Below, piece by piece: positions 23,877 to 32,179 of a stretch of DNA of 64,000 nt. Position numbers and translations under genes: made by a program. A model generated the notes under the pieces. That model ran no database searches. It was not told the origin of the DNA and saw only the letters and a program-made list of their open reading frames with translations. Source of the stretch: Alphaproteobacteria bacterium. GTDB lineage: Bacteria > Pseudomonadota > Alphaproteobacteria > SMXQ01. The DNA lies in NCBI GenBank assembly GCA_009380075.1, contig WHSO01000009.1:1-64000 (forward strand), read 5' to 3'. Numbering within the stretch: position 1 is the stretch's first letter; each line of letters starts with the position of its first letter.

Positions 23877-25145
23877 TCACCCCGCCAGCTTGACCACGTT
23901 ATCGGCCTTGGCCGTCCCGGTGACGACCGCGAGGACGTGCCTTTCCCACGCCTCAAGGGCGCGCCTCATGTCGTCGGCATAGGTAAAGCGGTTATAGATC
24001 GCCGCCACGCCCTTGATGGAGCCCGACTTGTGGTTAAGCACCTTGTCCGCGACGTGGGGCGAGATACCGAGCCGCGCCATTCCGGTTGTCGTCGTCCTCC
24101 GCAAATCGTGCAGGGTCCATGACGGCATTTCCTTTGCCTTCTCGACCTCCTTGCGGCGGGCCTTCAATATCCCGGCATCAATCGCCTTCTTGGCCTTGGA
24201 GAACCCGGAGACGGGGGACGTGCCGCTCGTGGTGAGGATGTAGGGGCAGAACGTCTTGCCCGACTTGATCCGGGGTTGCGCCTCGATCACCGCAAGGGCG
24301 GTTTCCGTCAACGGGACTTCATGGGCCGTCTTGTTCTTCGTCCTGTCGGCCGGCAGGGTCCACAGCTTCTTGTCGCTATCGACCTCGGCCCATTTCATCG
24401 CCGCAACTTCGGTTCGACGCTGGCCGGTAAGGACCAGCAGCTTGACCAGCGCCGCCCAGGGGGTGCCGACCGCTTCCGCCGCCTTCCATACTTCCAACAG
24501 TTCATCATCGCTCAACACGCGCTCGCGTCCCTGTGAGGGGGCGGCGGGGCGTGACAGGCTTTCGCAGGGGTTGGACTCCGCGTGTCCGCGTTCGACGCAC
24601 CACCGAAAGAACATCTTGGCGCAGATCAGGGCGCGGTTGGCGGCGATGGGGGTCTCCCCGGCCATGTCGTCCAGTATCCCCGCTATGTCGGCGCGGGACA
24701 CGTCGCAGGGGCGCTTTGTGCCTATGACGGGGACGAAACGCTGTTTCAGCAGCCGTTCGGTTGACTGCCAGCTTCGCGGGGCCTTCCGCTTGGCGTGAAG
24801 GGTAACGAAACTGTCCACCAGTTCCGAAACCGTCTTGCCGTCCTTCTGGCGCTCGGTCGCCTTGTCGCGGGCGGGATCGTCGCCATCGGCCACCAGCCCA
24901 AGGATGCGCTTGGCTTCGGTGCGGGCCGTGTCGGCGGTCCAAGGGGAACCGTGGGGGCCTATCCCGTACCATCGCTTGGGAGCGGTCCTGCCGCCCGGAA
25001 ACGGGCGATAGACGACGACGTAGTTTTTCCGAAGGGACTTTCCGGTGCCTGACACGCGGACGCCGAAGCCCTTGAGCTGGTCGTCCCAAAGGGGACTTGA
25101 GTTGGCCTTGAGCGCGTCAACGGCCTTTTTTGTGATCCTTGGCAA
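23877..25145 (-). CDS. int: Tyrosine site-specific recombinase (P4-type integrase)
   Basis: A 422-residue integrase. The N-terminal arm-type domain (about 1-100) includes GFGVRVSGTGKSLRKNYVVV, the core-binding domain is about 105-195, and the catalytic domain runs 205-405. Catalytic residues are Arg243 (TGQRRTEVA), the Lys near 270-272, His346 and Arg349 (LHDLRR), His372 (LNHKSG) and Tyr384 (AAIYNRF). It is complete and likely active. It starts about 140 bp from attR, the standard arrangement for tRNA-targeting integrases of this type. It should catalyse integration and excision at the 45-bp repeats. Confidence 0.93.
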   Translation of the reverse strand: MPRITKKAVDALKANSSPLWDDQLKGFGVRVSGTGKSLRKNYVVVYRPFPGGRTAPKRWYGIGPHGSPWTADTARTEAKRILGLVADGDDPARDKATERQKDGKTVSELVDSFVTLHAKRKAPRSWQSTERLLKQRFVPVIGTKRPCDVSRADIAGILDDMAGETPIAANRALICAKMFFRWCVERGHAESNPCESLSRPAAPSQGRERVLSDDELLEVWKAAEAVGTPWAALVKLLVLTGQRRTEVAAMKWAEVDSDKKLWTLPADRTKNKTAHEVPLTETALAVIEAQPRIKSGKTFCPYILTTSGTSPVSGFSKAKKAIDAGILKARRKEVEKAKEMPSWTLHDLRRTTTTGMARLGISPHVADKVLNHKSGSIKGVAAIYNRFTYADDMRRALEAWERHVLAVVTGTAKADNVVKLAG

Positions 25146-25282
25146 TCTCGCCTCCTGCTACCACTGCGCTACCACGGGATGGGAAACCCCGTGCAACAAG
25201 GTACGATCAAAGAGCCTTGGAAAGCAAGGAATTCGGCGCAGGATGAAACACCGTGCAAGCCGGTGAAAGCACGTATCCATAT

Positions 25283-25327
25283 CTTCTAAGCTCGGGGTCG
25301 CAGGTTCGAATCCTGCAGGGCGCGCCA
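25283..25327 (+). repeat. attR: displaced 3' half of tRNA-Arg
   Basis: Matches 6216-6260 at 44 of 45 positions. It carries the anticodon loop, T-arm, acceptor 3' strand and CCA, but no 5' half, so it is not a tRNA gene. Its T-stem (GCAGG/CCTGC) is fully Watson-Crick and is probably the original host sequence. Confidence 0.93.
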
Positions 25328-25509
25328 AATTTCGACCGTTCTGGAACAAAACTGGGTGCTCTTCTCCTGGGTAACGACCTTGGGGATGAGGTGATGAGCG
25401 TCGACGGGGATACGTTTCACGGACGAATAAGTGCAATATTATTAAGATGAGTCAGCCATAGATATTGATCTAGGCAAAATGAAACGCCTTCTTCTTCAGG
25501 AAACCGCAG

Positions 25510-26235
25510 ATGCCTTTGCCCGACAATCTTCAGTCTCTTCACAGTCAGGAGGAACAACTGCGCGGCAAGGCGCTTGAGCTTGTCAGGCAGGATCAGAACC
25601 TCCGGCTGCATGTTGCCGTCATCGAGCAGGCGATGAATCTCGGCGACCTGCTGCGCCAGTGTCCGACCGATGACGAGGACATGAAGGTCATTCAGATTCT
25701 CGGCATGCGGATGTTCAACGCCTTCGGCGCGAGCCTGAAACTGGCGCTCTCCGGCTATGCGCAGAACAGCGCCCTTCTGATGCGCGACGTTCTGGAAACG
25801 GTCTTTCTCGTGGACCTGTTTCGCGGCGACCGCGACTTGATCAAGAAGTGGCGTTTCGCGGACGGCAAGACACTCAAAGCGGACTTCTCGCCGGCGGCGG
25901 TGCGCAAGGCGCTCGACGCCCGCTATGGCCACACGAGCCGCCGCCGCGAGGAAACCTACAAGCTTTTTTCCGAACTCGCAGGACACCCGACCATTAAGTC
26001 CGCCTGGATGATGCGCCCGCAGAAGGACGGTGACGCCGTGATTGGCCCTTTCATCGAGAAGACGAGCCTTGAGATCGTTCTGTCTGAAATGGGCCGTCTC
26101 GCCGTGCAAGCCGGTCAACACCTGGTCGCGTTCTTTCCCGGCGACTGGCAGCAAGGCTTCGGCCAACGGCTTGGCTTTGCAGAGGCGGCGCGGAAATGGC
26201 TTGTGACCTTCTATCCCGAGGCTGATAGTGCCTGA
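25510..26235 (+). CDS. Hypothetical protein just outside attR
   Basis: A 241-residue helical protein starting MPLPDNLQSLHSQEEQLRGK, with a conserved-looking core (GYAQNSALLMRDVLETVFLV) and EETYKLFSELAGHPTIKSAW. It resembles a broad group of bacterial proteins of unknown function in which helical bundles carry ALLR.ALE and S..HP motifs. AGGAA precedes the ATG. It is monocistronic. It lies outside the repeats and so belongs to the chromosome or an older inserted segment. No catalytic motif is evident. Confidence 0.6.
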   Translation: MPLPDNLQSLHSQEEQLRGKALELVRQDQNLRLHVAVIEQAMNLGDLLRQCPTDDEDMKVIQILGMRMFNAFGASLKLALSGYAQNSALLMRDVLETVFLVDLFRGDRDLIKKWRFADGKTLKADFSPAAVRKALDARYGHTSRRREETYKLFSELAGHPTIKSAWMMRPQKDGDAVIGPFIEKTSLEIVLSEMGRLAVQAGQHLVAFFPGDWQQGFGQRLGFAEAARKWLVTFYPEADSA

Positions 26236-26382
26236 GCCGGATTGCTGGGAGAGGGAAGCTAAAAGCGGTTTTGGGTGCAGGATAGCCTCCCTGCCTTTTA
26301 GCCACGGAGGAAATTACAACGCCCCCACAATAACATAACAGTTCCCAGTTTCATTCTCTCCGGCGCGCCAACCCCTTTTTTA

Positions 26383-26784
26383 CTACCTTCGATAGACCAG
26401 GCTCGCGATCACGCCGGAGCCGAGGCCGACGATGAACGAGCCCGCGAACCAGCCGAGCGCGAGGATGCCGGGGATGGGCATGAAGACGTACATGCTCGCC
26501 GCTACGATGCCGAGCAGCCCGCCGATCATGCAGCCGAAGCGAACTCCTTCGCCGATACCCTTGCCTTCGCAATGGCGGGTGAAGAGGAAGACGATCACCA
26601 GCGCAAGCAGAGCCTGGTAGAGCGGGATGAGGGGGAAGTAGGTTCCCATCTCCGCCTGCGGCCGCCACAGGGATTGTGTCGCCTGGTACAGCCCGCCGAG
26701 CAACTGGCCGTGCCACAGGAATTCGAACACGAAGATGAATACGAAAGTTGCCGCCGCTGCGGCGACATAGCGCATCACGTTCAT
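26383..26784 (-). CDS. Small integral membrane protein (four predicted helices)
   Basis: A 133-residue membrane protein starting MNVMRYVAAAAATFVFIFVF, with four hydrophobic segments (about residues 4-22, 50-70, 78-98 and 105-128). The motif FEFLWHGQLLGGLYQATQSL with Trp-Arg-Pro after it resembles an uncharacterised family of small bacterial membrane proteins. The ATG at 26784 has a strong GGGGGAGG upstream and is preferred over one 36 bp further upstream. It is monocistronic and divergent from the heptosyltransferase gene. Function unknown. Confidence 0.7.
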   Translation of the reverse strand: MNVMRYVAAAAATFVFIFVFEFLWHGQLLGGLYQATQSLWRPQAEMGTYFPLIPLYQALLALVIVFLFTRHCEGKGIGEGVRFGCMIGGLLGIVAASMYVFMPIPGILALGWFAGSFIVGLGSGVIASLVYRR

Positions 26785-26869
26785 GGAACCTCCCCCTGGG
26801 TGGCGGCCCGGGCCGGTCATGCCGTCCGCAATCCGCGCGAATTTTCCCGGCTCGTGCTATGGAACGCGG

Positions 26870-27883
26870 ATGACTCCCGATCCATCCTGCCACGGCGAGT
26901 CCCCGCCGCAAAGCCTCCTGGTCTACACCTACGAGGACACGGTGGGCGACGGGCTGGTCAAGCTGCCGTTCCTCCAGGACCTCCGCGCGCGCCTGCCCGC
27001 CACGCGGATCACTTGGTGCGCGGGGGTCGGCCCAACGTCCTATGCCGGCGCGCTGGCACCGCTGACGACGGGGCTGCTCGACGAGGTGATGGGCGAGGCG
27101 GGCATCGGCACCGGCGCGGCGGAGTTGTTACGTCTTTCGCGCCCCCTCGGCGGGCGCCGCTTCGACGTGGTGCTGGATACCCAGCACACCCTGGTGCGCA
27201 CGCTCTGCGTCCGCCGCGTCGCCCACGGTTGCTTCGTGTCGGGCGCCGCCGGGTTCCGTTTCTCCGACCGCCGCCCACCCGCCGGAGCGCCACGCCCGCG
27301 GCACCTGATCGATGACCTCGCGGGGCTGCTCGATCTCCTGACGCCGCGGCCCGCCGCTGTTGCGGCACCGCCCCTGGCTGTCCCCGACGCGTATCGCGCC
27401 GCCGCCTGCGCGGCGCTGCCCGACGGCACGGTCTATGTCGGCCTCGCGCCAGGCGCGGGCGATTCGGAAAAGATATGGCCGCTCGCAGGATTCATCGCGC
27501 TCGCCCGCGAACAACTGGAGCAGGGCCGCGTGCCGGTGTTCTTCCTCGGGCCCGATGAACGCGGCCTGCTGGAGGATATCCGTGCCGCCGTGCCCGGCGC
27601 CCGATTCCCCGAATGGGAAGGGCGGGGCGCCACGGGGCCGATCTTCGCCATCGCGCTGGCCGAGCGCCTCGCCGCCGCGGTCGCCAATGATTCGGGGGCA
27701 GGCCACATGCTGGCGGCTGGCGGCGCGCCGCTGGTGTCGCTGTTCTCCAAGCACGACCCGGAGAAGTACGCGCCGCGGGCGCGACGGCTCGCGGTCGTCG
27801 ATTCGAAATCCTTCGGCGGCACCGATCCGGCGCGCATTCCCGTGGATGCGGTTTCCCGCGCGCTCGCGGAACTGTTGGCGTAG
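26870..27883 (+). CDS. Glycosyltransferase family 9 (heptosyltransferase-like) protein
   Basis: A 337-residue GT-B type protein of the ADP-heptose:LPS heptosyltransferase family. Features: an N-terminal GDGLVKLPFLQDLRARLP, the central VYVGLAPGAGDSEKIWPL (nucleotide-sugar region), and the late segment VANDSGAGHMLAAGGAPLVS. The usual GD.... and D(S/T)G.. motifs are visible. It should transfer a heptose-type sugar to the LPS core or a related glycan. No waa/rfa neighbours are present, so the acceptor is uncertain. It is convergent with the GDPD gene (4 bp apart). Confidence 0.85.
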   Translation: MTPDPSCHGESPPQSLLVYTYEDTVGDGLVKLPFLQDLRARLPATRITWCAGVGPTSYAGALAPLTTGLLDEVMGEAGIGTGAAELLRLSRPLGGRRFDVVLDTQHTLVRTLCVRRVAHGCFVSGAAGFRFSDRRPPAGAPRPRHLIDDLAGLLDLLTPRPAAVAAPPLAVPDAYRAAACAALPDGTVYVGLAPGAGDSEKIWPLAGFIALAREQLEQGRVPVFFLGPDERGLLEDIRAAVPGARFPEWEGRGATGPIFAIALAERLAAAVANDSGAGHMLAAGGAPLVSLFSKHDPEKYAPRARRLAVVDSKSFGGTDPARIPVDAVSRALAELLA

Positions 27884-27887
27884 CGGC

Positions 27888-28634
27888 TCAGGCCGGCGGG
27901 TCGTCGTCCCTGAGCGCGAGAGCGAGGTCGGGACGGTCGGTGATGACGGCGCCGATCCCGGCGGCGAAAGCGCGGCGCAGGCCGGCCCGGGTATCGGCGC
28001 GGTAGACCCAGACGGCAGCCCGGTCGGCGGGGCCAAGGCGCAGGCCCCTCAGGCACTCCGCCGGAAGGCAGAGCCCGTCGAAGCCCAGCGCGCGGGCGCT
28101 GGCGAGGGCACGGGTCGCTCCCCCGGCACCGGCGAGGCCGCGCCGGTCGAGGAGACCGAGCGTCGCGCGCGGCCGGGCAAGGGCGAGGACATTGGCGACA
28201 TACTCCCAGGTGAAGGAGGACACGATGGCGCGTTCGGTCATTCCCGCCCTGGCGAGACTACGAACGACCGCAGCCTCGATCCCGTCGTAGCGTCGCCCGC
28301 GCTGCCCCGTCTTGATTTCGACGTTGAGCAGCAGACCGGTCGGCGCGAGTAGATCAACGACCGCGTCGAGTGTCGGAAGCGGGCCGCCACCGCGGCGCAA
28401 CGCGAGGCGCGCCAGCTCACGCGCCATCAGCGATTCGACCGTGCCGCCGCCGTCGGTGGTGCGGCCGATGGCGGCGTCGTGGATGACGACGGGAACGCCG
28501 TCGGCGCTCAGGTGCACGTCGCATTCGACCCCGTCCGCGCCGAGCGCCACGGCACGTTCGAACCCGGGCAGGCTGTTCTCCGGTGCGAGGCCGGCCGCGC
28601 CGCGATGGCCGAAGATGAGGGGACGGCCGCTCAA
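27888..28634 (-). CDS. Glycerophosphodiester phosphodiesterase
   Basis: A 248-residue GDPD-family enzyme that hydrolyses glycerophosphodiesters to glycerol-3-phosphate and an alcohol. The catalytic His/Arg pair is in IFGHRGAAGLAPENS (residues 7-21), with the metal-binding segment GVECDVHLSADGVPVVIHDA (Glu, Asp and His) and later NVEIKTG. No signal peptide is seen, so it is the cytoplasmic (UgpQ-like) kind. Its start overlaps the stop of the hydroxyacid dehydrogenase gene by 4 bp, so the two are one leftward operon. Confidence 0.92.
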   Translation of the reverse strand: MSGRPLIFGHRGAAGLAPENSLPGFERAVALGADGVECDVHLSADGVPVVIHDAAIGRTTDGGGTVESLMARELARLALRRGGGPLPTLDAVVDLLAPTGLLLNVEIKTGQRGRRYDGIEAAVVRSLARAGMTERAIVSSFTWEYVANVLALARPRATLGLLDRRGLAGAGGATRALASARALGFDGLCLPAECLRGLRLGPADRAAVWVYRADTRAGLRRAFAAGIGAVITDRPDLALALRDDDPPA

Positions 28635-29563
28635 TACCCTTGCGACCGGTCGACGGTGCCGGTCAGCGCCTCGCCCCGGCGCAGCTTGCGGATCGCGTCG
28701 ACGATGCCTTCAGCGCCGAAGACCGCGCGCCCGCTGCAGGAATAGTGCGGCGTGATGGCGATCTTCGGATGATTCCAGAGCGAGCTGTCCTGGGGCAGCG
28801 GCTCGACCTTGAACACGTCGAGCGCCGCGCCCGAGAGATGCCCCGAATCCAGTGCCGCCAGCAGCGCGTCCTCGTCCAGGGTGGTGCCGCGTCCGCAGTT
28901 GATGACATAGGCACCCTTCGGCAGCATGGCGAAGCGCCCGGCGTCGAGCACGTTCTCCGTCTCCGGCGTCCTGGGCAGGATGGAAATCAGGATGTCCGTG
29001 CGCGCGAGAAACGGCTCCAGTTCCGCGGCGCCGGCGAAGCTCTCGATCCCCGGAATGTCCTTGCGCGTCCGCGACCAGCCGGCGACCCGGTACATCAGGC
29101 CGCTGAGCGCGCGGGCGACCGTGGTGCCGAGATTGCCCATCCCCATGATTCCGACGCGGGTCTCTTGGGGCGGACGATACTTGAGGTGCTCCCATGCCTT
29201 GCTGCGCTGGTTGACCGCGTATTCCTCGAAATGCCGGTGATGGCGGATCACTTGATAGAGGACCCAGGCGGTCATGGTGGCGGCGCGTTCCCGGTCGGTG
29301 TTGCGCAGGATGGGAATGTGCGGCGGCAGGGATTCATCATTGAGTAACCCTTCAAGGCCCACCCGCGTGCCGGCGACGAGCTTGAGGTTGGGAAAGGTCG
29401 CGAATTGGCCATCGGGCAATTGGTTGGCGACGACATATTCGATATCGGCGCGGTCACCCACGTCGGGCCAGATGCGGCACTCGACGTCCGGCAACACCTT
29501 GTTGAATACCGCAACCCAGTTCTCCACCGGCTCGCGCCCGGATCTGATCAATACCGCCGCCAT
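28631..29563 (-). CDS. D-2-hydroxyacid dehydrogenase (GhrA-like glyoxylate/hydroxypyruvate reductase)
   Basis: A 310-residue NAD(P)-dependent dehydrogenase. The Rossmann motif is VGIMGMGNLGTTVARALSG; the catalytic Arg is in INCGRGTTLDEDALL, the Glu in VFKVEPLP, and the His in AITPHYS. The residues WSRTRKD following the glycine motif favour NADPH. GhrA-type enzymes reduce glyoxylate, hydroxypyruvate or related 2-oxoacids. It overlaps the downstream GDPD gene by 4 bp. The exact substrate is not visible. Confidence 0.87.
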   Translation of the reverse strand: MAAVLIRSGREPVENWVAVFNKVLPDVECRIWPDVGDRADIEYVVANQLPDGQFATFPNLKLVAGTRVGLEGLLNDESLPPHIPILRNTDRERAATMTAWVLYQVIRHHRHFEEYAVNQRSKAWEHLKYRPPQETRVGIMGMGNLGTTVARALSGLMYRVAGWSRTRKDIPGIESFAGAAELEPFLARTDILISILPRTPETENVLDAGRFAMLPKGAYVINCGRGTTLDEDALLAALDSGHLSGAALDVFKVEPLPQDSSLWNHPKIAITPHYSCSGRAVFGAEGIVDAIRKLRRGEALTGTVDRSQGY

Positions 29564-29656
29564 GGCGTTCCGCTCCCCGATTGTCGTTCCGTTTTTTACC
29601 CCATACGCGGGGATATCTCATCCGCCGCGATCGACGACGGTCCGACGGATGTGTCG

Positions 29657-30094
29657 TCAGGATTTGCCCTTTCCCTTGTTCGATCCCGCGCCATAGAGTG
29701 CCTCGGGCGAGACGCTGACCGGCACGATCTCCGCCAGCGCCCCTTCGCGCGGGGCGCGAAAGAAGCAGGTGTGCCGCCCCGTATGGCAGGCGACGCCGGT
29801 CTGTTCTACGGTGAGCAGGACGGTGTCGCCGTCGCAATCGACGCGGAAGTCGCGCAGCTTCTGCACCTGGCCCGAGGTCTCGCCCTTGCGCCACAGGGCG
29901 CCGCGCGAGCGCGACCAGTAATGCGCCTCGCCGCTTTCGACGGTGGCGATGACCGCGTCGCGGTTCATCCACGCGAGCATCAGAACCTCGCCGGTGCCGG
30001 CTTCCTGGGCAATGGCCGGAACGAGGCCGCGGTCGTCGAAGACGATCGCGTCGAGGATGACCCGGACCCTGGCCGGGATGTCAGCAGAAACCAT
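29657..30094 (-). CDS. hisI: Phosphoribosyl-AMP cyclohydrolase
   Basis: A 145-residue enzyme of histidine synthesis (step 3, opening of the PR-AMP ring). Family motifs: [49 protein letters not shown] and [10 protein letters not shown], which hold the Zn and Mg ligands. The ATG at 30094 gives a usual length; another in-frame ATG at 30148 would add 18 poorly conserved residues. The gene is not next to other his genes here. A Lys/Ser-rich C-terminal tail ([11 protein letters not shown]) is a small oddity. Confidence 0.92.
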   Translation of the reverse strand: MVSADIPARVRVILDAIVFDDRGLVPAIAQEAGTGEVLMLAWMNRDAVIATVESGEAHYWSRSRGALWRKGETSGQVQKLRDFRVDCDGDTVLLTVEQTGVACHTGRHTCFFRAPREGALAEIVPVSVSPEALYGAGSNKGKGKS

Positions 30095-30203
30095 CTCGTC
30101 ACCTGTGCGTGCCGGTGTGGTGAAAGGGCGGAACCGCGCCTCTCTCATGCCGAAGGGTTAGACCAGCCGCATCGCCCGGATGTCAACGGCTTCCCACTTA
30201 ATT

Positions 30204-30218
30204 TGCAACATTATAACA
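30204..30218 (+). promoter_or_regulatory. Candidate Zur-binding site
   Basis: TGCAACATTATAACA matches the TGTTATAATATAACA-type Zur palindrome at 11 of 15 positions; one half (TATAACA) is perfect. It lies 62 bp before the first gene of the SRPBCC-zur-znuC-znuB cluster, in a short AT-rich stretch, which would suit zinc-dependent repression. Confidence 0.4.
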
Positions 30219-30279
30219 CTTCTATTAGATTGGCGGGTGGGCCTACGCCCATCGTCCCAGCATCCCGTAGGAGTGATCG

Positions 30280-30819
30280 ATGCTCAAGTTCGTCGCCATT
30301 GTGGGATTGCTGCTTGCGGTAGCAGTCGCCGTTGTTCTCGTCCTCGCGGCAAACAGGCCCGACGTCTTTCAAGTCGCACGGGCCACCACCATCAAGGCGC
30401 CGCCGGACAGGATATTTCCGTTGATCAACGACTTTCACAAGTGGGGCGCCTGGTCCCCCTACGAGAAAAAGGATCCGGAGATGAAGAGAACCTACGGCGG
30501 TGCCGGGAGCGGCGCGGGCGCCGTGTACGCGTGGGCAGGCGACAAGAACGTCGGGCACGGACGCATGGAGATCGTGGACAGCGCGCCGCCGTCCAAGATC
30601 GTGCTCAAGCTGGATTTCGTCAAACCATTCGAGGCCCACAACACGGTGGAGTTCACACTGAATCCGGAAGGCGATTCCACCGTGGTCCGCTGGGCCATGC
30701 ACGGTCCCGCGCCCTACATGGCGAAGATCGTGCACCTGTTTTTCGACATGGACAGCATGGTGGGGAAAGACTTCGAGGCTGGGCTGGCCAACCTCAAGAC
30801 CGCCGCCGAATCGAAATAG
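30280..30819 (+). CDS. SRPBCC (START-like) protein, membrane-anchored
   Basis: A 179-residue protein with one N-terminal membrane helix (residues 4-24) and a SRPBCC domain: ATTIKAPPDRIFPLINDFHK, WGAWSPYEKKDPEMKRTYGG, then GAGAVYAWAGDKNVGHGRME. This fold binds small hydrophobic ligands. Most relatives are called polyketide cyclase-like, but the ligand is unknown. It is 20 bp upstream of zur, so it probably shares the zinc-regulated message; a link to zinc physiology is only contextual. Confidence 0.8.
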   Translation: MLKFVAIVGLLLAVAVAVVLVLAANRPDVFQVARATTIKAPPDRIFPLINDFHKWGAWSPYEKKDPEMKRTYGGAGSGAGAVYAWAGDKNVGHGRMEIVDSAPPSKIVLKLDFVKPFEAHNTVEFTLNPEGDSTVVRWAMHGPAPYMAKIVHLFFDMDSMVGKDFEAGLANLKTAAESK

Positions 30820-30839
30820 TCCTTCGACGGAGCTTACTC

Positions 30840-31343
30840 ATGCCGCGTGATGCGACGCCCACCGCCCTCAAGGTCCACCACGACCACGACCGTTGCATCG
30901 CGGACGCGCTCGCCGCCGCGGCCGAAGTGTGCCGCGAGCTGGGAGCCCGTTTCACGCCGCTCCGCCGCCGCGTGCTGGAGATCGTGTGGCAGTCCCACAA
31001 GCCGCTCGGCGCCTACGGCATCCTCGACGTGCTGGCGGCGGAAGGACGTCGACCCATGCCGCCGACGGTATACCGGGCGCTCGACTTCCTGGTCGCCAAG
31101 GGGCTCGTCCACCGCATCCCGTCGCTCAACGCCTTCATCGGCTGCACCCGTCCCGGGCGGCGGCACGACGGCCAGTACCTGATCTGCCACAACTGCGGCA
31201 CCGTCGCCGAGCTTACCGACGAAGGCCTCAACACTGCCCTCGGCAAGGCGGCGCGCGGTCACGGGTTTGCTGTCGAATCGGTGCTGACCGAGGCGGTCGG
31301 ATTGTGCCCGGCCTGCGCCGAACGCAGGAAGACCGCGTCGTGA
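30840..31343 (+). CDS. zur: Zinc uptake regulator Zur (Fur family)
   Basis: A 167-residue Fur-family repressor. It has the winged-helix region (RFTPLRRRVLEIVWQSHKPL, then PMPPTVYRALDFLVAKGLVH) and the structural Zn site Cys pairs CHNCG and CPACAERRK. Zur represses zinc uptake genes when zinc is abundant. It overlaps znuC by 4 bp (GTGA). The gene order zur-znuC-znuB strongly supports the zinc rather than iron identity. A His/Asp patch near the N-terminus (HHDHDRC) is an extra possible metal site. Confidence 0.93.
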   Translation: MPRDATPTALKVHHDHDRCIADALAAAAEVCRELGARFTPLRRRVLEIVWQSHKPLGAYGILDVLAAEGRRPMPPTVYRALDFLVAKGLVHRIPSLNAFIGCTRPGRRHDGQYLICHNCGTVAELTDEGLNTALGKAARGHGFAVESVLTEAVGLCPACAERRKTAS

Positions 31344-32179
31344 CGGTACCGGGCCCCTCTGCGAACACGGTCCTGGTTTCGGCCAGCGCCATCGCCAAAT
31401 CCATCGCCGGGAATCCGGTTCTCTCGGACGTGTCCATCGCTGTTCACGGTGGCGAGGTGGTCACCGTGATCGGCCCCAACGGCGCGGGAAAGTCCACACT
31501 GCTGCGCGTCCTCATGGGTGTCCTCAAGGCCGACGCCGGGACGGTCGTGCGCCGGCCCGGGCTCACCATCGGCTACGTGCCCCAGCGCATGGAAATCGAC
31601 GCTGCGCTGCCGCTCACCGTCACCCGCTTCCTCGGGCTGAGCTGCCGCGACCCGGCGCGCATCCGCGAGGCCCTGAACGAGGTCGGTGTGCCCGGTGCCG
31701 GTCAAATGCCGGTACAGGCGCTGTCAGGTGGCGAGTTTCGCCGGGTCATGCTGGCCCGTGCCATCCTGCGCGCGCCCGAGCTTCTGGTCCTGGATGAGCC
31801 GTTGGCCGGCGTCGATGTCGCCGGGCAGGCGGAGCTCTACGACCTGATCGGCGCGCTGCGCCGGCGTTACGGCGCGGGCGTGCTGATGGTTTCCCACGAC
31901 CTGCATCTGGTGATGGCGGAAACCGACAATGTCGTCTGCCTCAACCACCACGTCTGCTGTGCGGGACATCCCGAGGCGGTCAGCCGCGATCCTGCCTATA
32001 CGCAACTGTTCGGCGCGGCGGTCGCCGTCTATACCCACGATCACGATCACGTTCACGACGGCGCCGGCAGGGTCGTCGCACTGGGCGACGATCATGGTGT
32101 ACCGGATCACAGCCATGAACACGCTCCCGCCACGCCGGTGCCTGAGAGCGAAGCGAAGGAGCGCGTTCGCGGTGGATGA
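31340..32179 (+). CDS. znuC: Zinc ABC transporter ATP-binding protein ZnuC
   Basis: A 279-residue ABC ATPase starting with GTG overlapping the zur stop. Walker A is GPNGAGKST; the signature is LSGGEFRR; Walker B is LLVLDEP; the switch His is in VSHDLHLVM. The C-terminal end is His/Asp-rich (THDHDHVHDGAG; then DDHGVPDHSHEH), a feature of ZnuC proteins thought to bind zinc. It powers ZnuB-mediated zinc import. znuA, the binding protein, is not adjacent. Confidence 0.92.
   Translation: MTVPGPSANTVLVSASAIAKSIAGNPVLSDVSIAVHGGEVVTVIGPNGAGKSTLLRVLMGVLKADAGTVVRRPGLTIGYVPQRMEIDAALPLTVTRFLGLSCRDPARIREALNEVGVPGAGQMPVQALSGGEFRRVMLARAILRAPELLVLDEPLAGVDVAGQAELYDLIGALRRRYGAGVLMVSHDLHLVMAETDNVVCLNHHVCCAGHPEAVSRDPAYTQLFGAAVAVYTHDHDHVHDGAGRVVALGDDHGVPDHSHEHAPATPVPESEAKERVRGG

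Larger units (their letters stand above)
6216..25327. mobile_element. Integrated phage-derived element (satellite-like or gutted podoviral prophage) in tRNA-Arg
   Basis: The boundaries are 45-bp direct repeats (44 of 45 identical) of the tRNA-Arg 3' half. A tyrosine integrase lies just inside the right end and points inward from it. The repeat-to-repeat unit is about 19.07 kb. Recognisable content: TerS-like protein, tail-fibre-like protein, AlpA-type regulator, DUF3631 ATPase, GNAT acetyltransferase, three ejection-protein-like genes, VRR-NUC, thermonuclease-like protein, MlaC-like protein and integrase. I find no large terminase, portal, capsid or endolysin. The leftward block 14.9-11.3 kb is divergent from the rightward block 15.0-23.2 kb. 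Confidence 0.9.

Noticed and set aside
6216-25327. The element as an integrative conjugative element
   Set aside because: No relaxase, coupling protein or type IV secretion gene is present; the recognisable genes are phage-like.
26365-26373. GGCGCGCCA, matching the last bases of the tRNA-Arg repeat, as a possible third attachment site
   Set aside because: Only about nine bases match and they are palindromic; no further tRNA sequence accompanies them.
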